Below, piece by piece: positions 14,224 to 16,009 of a DNA stretch of 16,009 bases. Origin of the DNA: CAZRAL01 sp964598005 (GTDB lineage Bacteria > Pseudomonadota > Gammaproteobacteria > Burkholderiales > Usitatibacteraceae); assembly GCA_964598005.1 (NCBI GenBank), contig CAZRAL010000058.1, forward strand, positions 1 to 16,009. The letters are read 5' to 3'. The notes under the pieces were generated by a model that saw only the letters and a list, made by a program, of their open reading frames with translations, did not search any database and had not been told where the DNA came from. A program made the translations under genes and the position numbers. The stretch's first letter is position 1; every line of letters starts with the position of its first letter.

Positions 14224-15152
14224 AAATCTGGCCATATTTCGTTGCTCTAGCTTGGCTCAATAATGCTACGGCAGAAGAATCAATTGTATTCAAACAGGCG
14301 ATTTCGCTTCCTAGCGTCTTCATTTCCTCCGCAAGCGATGACTTTCATACCAATAAGTATCAATTTGGTTACTACCCGCTTTATGGACACGGTGATCTCT
14401 ATACTGGCCTGACAATACATCAGATGCGTTTTTCCCAAAATGACTGGCATTTGACAGGTAATCAAATTACCATTTTGACTAAATCCATCTCGCCCGAAAC
14501 AGGGTTGGGCTACGATCTCAATTTGGGTGTCAACAAAATTGACAGTAAAGAATTGCTGACCACTGATAGCCGATACAGTTTTCAATGGGCAGCACATACT
14601 TCTTCTGAAATTTCCATCAATCGCGACTGGGTAGAAACCCAGAGCGCATTAACGCAACATATCTATTACACACAGCTGCAAGCCAGCGTCGAGCAGCTAT
14701 TAGCTGATCGATTGACGTTAATTGCATCCGCAGGAGCGACAAGATTTTCTGATACCAATACCCGAATCCAAGCGCGGCTAAAACTAATTTATAGCCTTGT
14801 TCCAGACCAAGGGATCACCACCCAGTTGCGTTATCGAGATTTTCGCAATCGTGATACGGATATTACCAACAACTATTTCAATCCAGATCGTTACCAGGAA
14901 GCAATGATCGCCATTGGAATTCGCCGCTGGATACAAGGCTGGACAGTGAAAGGCCTCGTCGGGGTCGGCCAACAACGCATCAACAAAGATTCACGCACGA
15001 CAACCAAATTATTCGAATTTGAGGCCAATAGCCCATTTGTTGGCAAAGTCTTTTTCCGTACCCGGATCGGATATAGCAATTCGGCCGGATTTCAAGGGCC
15101 AGACTATGCTTATCGCTACTTTATGGGTGAATTGATTTTTCCTTTTTATTGA
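14220..15152 (+). CDS. Outer-membrane beta-barrel protein, possible polysaccharide export channel
   Basis: The ATG at 14220 overlaps the synthase stop by 4 bases and has GGGGGA just upstream. It gives a 310-residue product with a signal peptide ending near residue 18 (NNATA). The mature part alternates polar and aromatic/hydrophobic residues in repeated strands and ends in a terminal Tyr (LIFPFY), the usual barrel-assembly signal. The YFNPDRYQEA segment resembles barrel domains of polysaccharide exporters such as the C-terminal part of PgaA and BcsC, and YaiO-type proteins. It has no TPR region. Coupling to the synthase suggests it exports or retains the polymer across the outer membrane. An in-frame ATG at 14208 is less likely as start. 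The function is inferred. Confidence 0.75.
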   Translation: MKIWPYFVALAWLNNATAEESIVFKQAISLPSVFISSASDDFHTNKYQFGYYPLYGHGDLYTGLTIHQMRFSQNDWHLTGNQITILTKSISPETGLGYDLNLGVNKIDSKELLTTDSRYSFQWAAHTSSEISINRDWVETQSALTQHIYYTQLQASVEQLLADRLTLIASAGATRFSDTNTRIQARLKLIYSLVPDQGITTQLRYRDFRNRDTDITNNYFNPDRYQEAMIAIGIRRWIQGWTVKGLVGVGQQRINKDSRTTTKLFEFEANSPFVGKVFFRTRIGYSNSAGFQGPDYAYRYFMGELIFPFY

Positions 15153-15279
15153 GTTCAATATAAACCTACTATTCCTCGTGGCTTGCTGCAGGGATAAGGG
15201 TTTGCGTTAAGTTCTAGGTGGCACATCAAGGAGCCAAATCATTATTGATTGAAACGGAAAAGGGGCTGCGATTCCGTAA

Positions 15280-15563
15280 ACCCTGCTCAATCATGTGATA
15301 GCGCACTATAAAAAGCCGGCTGACCTGCTGGGCAAGAACGCAATGCTGAACTAAGGAACCTCTGAATAAGTCCTCCATGAGCCGCGTTTTGACAAGAATA
15401 GACCAGATACAAGGTATCGTAGTTACCAACATTGGCAAATCGTATCCGTTGATACGAAGCCAAGGAGCATAACGATGAAGATGGGCTATTCTTGTCAAAA
15501 CGCGGCTCATGGAGGACTTATTCAGAGGTTCCCTAACTGACCAAGGCAGTTGTTGAAGGCTAC
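15280..15563 (+). mobile_element. IS256-family transposase N-terminal remnant, split by a MITE
   Basis: In one frame 15280-15351 reads TLLNHVIAHYKKPADLLGKNAMLN, followed by a stop, and after the MITE 15537 onward reads LTKAVVEGYSG. Joined, this resembles the N-terminus of IS256/mutator transposases, which have a K-PxDL-GxxGLLxQLTKxxVE pattern. The stop TAA stands where CAA (Gln) is expected. Homology fades soon after 15563. Nothing else of the transposase remains. The match is short and from memory of the family. Confidence 0.5.
15355..15532. mobile_element. Complete 178-base MITE, IS5-type ends
   Basis: Left arm 15355-15401 (begins GGAACCTCTGAATAAG, ends GACAAGAATAG) and right arm 15486-15532 are perfect 47-base reverse complements. 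The 84-base centre has no coding capacity and includes a small hairpin TCGTATC/GATACGA. CTAA flanks both ends (15351-15354 and 15533-15536), a 4-base target duplication matching the CTAR preference of the IS5 group. It has no transposase, so movement needs one in trans. The perfect arms and intact duplication suggest recent insertion. Confidence 0.9.
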
Positions 15564-15605
15564 AGCGGTCAACTTCTTTTTTTAGAATTATCGGTCATAC
15601 ATCGT

Positions 15606-15634
15606 TTGACCCCTGCGCCAGTCGCGCGTAAAAT
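15606..15634 (+). promoter_or_regulatory. Promoter of the tRNA operon
   Basis: TTGACC (15606-15611) and TAAAAT (15629-15634) are separated by exactly 17 bases, each matching the sigma70 consensus in five of six positions. Transcription would start near 15641, about 20 bases before tRNA-Pro. Confidence 0.75.
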
Positions 15635-15660
15635 GGCACCTTCGTTTGAAGAACAGCGCA

Positions 15661-15737
15661 CGGGGTGTAGCGCAGCCCGGTAGCGCGCCTGCTTTGGGAG
15701 CAGGATGTCGTAGGTTCAAATCCTATCACCCCGACCA
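15661..15737 (+). tRNA. tRNA-Pro (anticodon UGG)
   Basis: 77 nt with encoded CCA. The acceptor stem CGGGGTG pairs with CACCCCG, the D-arm is AGCGCAGCCCGGTAGCGC, the anticodon arm CCTGC-TTTGGGA-GCAGG has anticodon TGG and the T-arm has GGTTCAAATCC. First gene of a three-tRNA operon. Confidence 0.97.
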
Positions 15738-15776
15738 CAGCTGTTTTTCTGCGAAAATGTCCGACGGTATGAAAAT

Positions 15777-15853
15777 GCGCCCGTAGCTCATCTGGATAGA
15801 GCACCGGCCTTCTAAGCCGGGGGTAACAGGTTCGAGTCCTGTCGGGCGCGCCA
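15777..15853 (+). tRNA. tRNA-Arg (anticodon UCU)
   Basis: 77 nt with encoded CCA. The acceptor stem GCGCCCG pairs with CGGGCGC, the D-arm is AGCTCATCTGGATAGAGC, the anticodon arm CCGGC-CTTCTAA-GCCGG has anticodon TCT and the T-arm has GGTTCGAGTCC. It lies 39 bases after tRNA-Pro. Confidence 0.97.
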
Positions 15854-15871
15854 AACAAGAAATATCACTAT

Positions 15872-15947
15872 GGTGGCTGTAGCTCAGCGGTAGAGTCCTG
15901 GATTGTGATTCCAGTTGTCGTGGGTTCGAACCCCATCAGCCACCCCA
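15872..15947 (+). tRNA. tRNA-His (anticodon GUG)
   Basis: 76 nt with encoded CCA and the extra 5' G (G-1) typical of tRNA-His, genome-encoded at 15872. The acceptor stem pairs with CAGCCACC, the anticodon arm CTGGA-TTGTGAT-TCCAG has anticodon GTG and the T-arm has GGTTCGAACCC. It lies 18 bases after tRNA-Arg and directly before a terminator. Confidence 0.97.
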
Positions 15948-15949
15948 GT

Positions 15950-15980
15950 TTAAAACGCCACCCTCGAGGTGGCGTTTTAA
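15950..15980 (+). terminator. Rho-independent terminator of the tRNA operon
   Basis: A perfect 13-bp stem (TTAAAACGCCACC at 15950-15962 with GGTGGCGTTTTAA at 15968-15980) encloses the loop CTCGA. T-rich sequence lies on the 3' side. It begins 3 bases after the tRNA-His CCA. No feature is visible in the remaining 29 bases. Confidence 0.85.
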
Positions 15981-16009
15981 TTTCCGGCACTGCGAATATT
16001 CGCTATGGC

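Noticed and set aside
15226..15510. Minus-strand open frame of 94 codons across the MITE
   Set aside because: It runs through the MITE arm and the antisense of the IS256 remnant, so it is a chance frame.
15595..15858. Minus-strand open frame of 87 codons containing GVIGFEPTTSCSQSRRATGLRYTP
   Set aside because: This is the well-known spurious translation of tRNA genes on the opposite strand; the region is fully explained by tRNA-Pro and tRNA-Arg.
1..16009. CRISPR array or cas genes
   Set aside because: The repeats seen are either tandem copies of one long unit, inverted pairs or single direct repeats; none shows regular short repeats with unique spacers.

Overview
The window looks like a draft-genome scaffold of a betaproteobacterium, probably of the Nitrosomonadales/Gallionellales type. 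Reasons: the biotin genes run bioB-bioF-bioH-bioC-bioD with ATGA start/stop overlaps, the encoded proteins look proteobacterial, there is a Pro-Arg-His tRNA cluster, and the spaces between genes carry many decayed insertion sequences and dispersed hairpin repeats. The lineage is an inference from gene order and protein character. A run of exactly 100 N at 3765-3864 is an assembly gap.

Region 1 (about 1-7000) is metabolic and all on the + strand. A good sigma70-type promoter precedes bioB. After a 435-base spacer with an inverted repeat pair come bioF and bioH (4-base overlap). A tandemly repeated intergenic element containing the scaffold gap follows, then bioC, bioD and a periplasmic copper chaperone of the PCuAC family, each overlapping the next by 4 bases, and a HAD phosphatase. 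BioC and BioH make and release the pimeloyl chain, BioF condenses pimeloyl-ACP with alanine, BioD closes the dethiobiotin ring and BioB inserts sulfur. Only the BioA (DAPA aminotransferase) step is missing from the window.

Region 2 (about 7000-9470) is a decayed, AT-richer accessory zone. It holds a broken aminotransferase start, a frameshifted IS3-family fragment, tRNA-Thr(UGU) with its terminator, an ISNCY-like fragment, and an intact-looking minus-strand cassette: a membrane protein, an exported protein, a 42-residue ORF and a membrane zinc-ribbon protein. The last three are linked by 4-base overlaps. A possible glycosyltransferase remnant lies at its upstream edge.

Region 3 (9472-12500) has a LysR regulator facing a 28-codon signal-peptide stub and a large lipoprotein of unknown function, whose 3' end abuts an IS481-family fragment.

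Region 4 (12500-15152) is a two-gene unit: a processive GT2 polysaccharide synthase (PgaC-like) overlapping by 4 bases an outer-membrane beta-barrel protein, preceded by a leader rich in direct and inverted repeats.

Region 5 (15153-16009) has an IS256-family transposase remnant interrupted by a complete 178-base MITE (47-base perfect terminal inverted repeats, CTAA target duplication). After it comes a tRNA-Pro, tRNA-Arg, tRNA-His operon with a visible promoter and terminator. The most novel candidates are the overlapping minus-strand cassette at 7805-9206 and the MITE; the rest is recognisable biology or debris.
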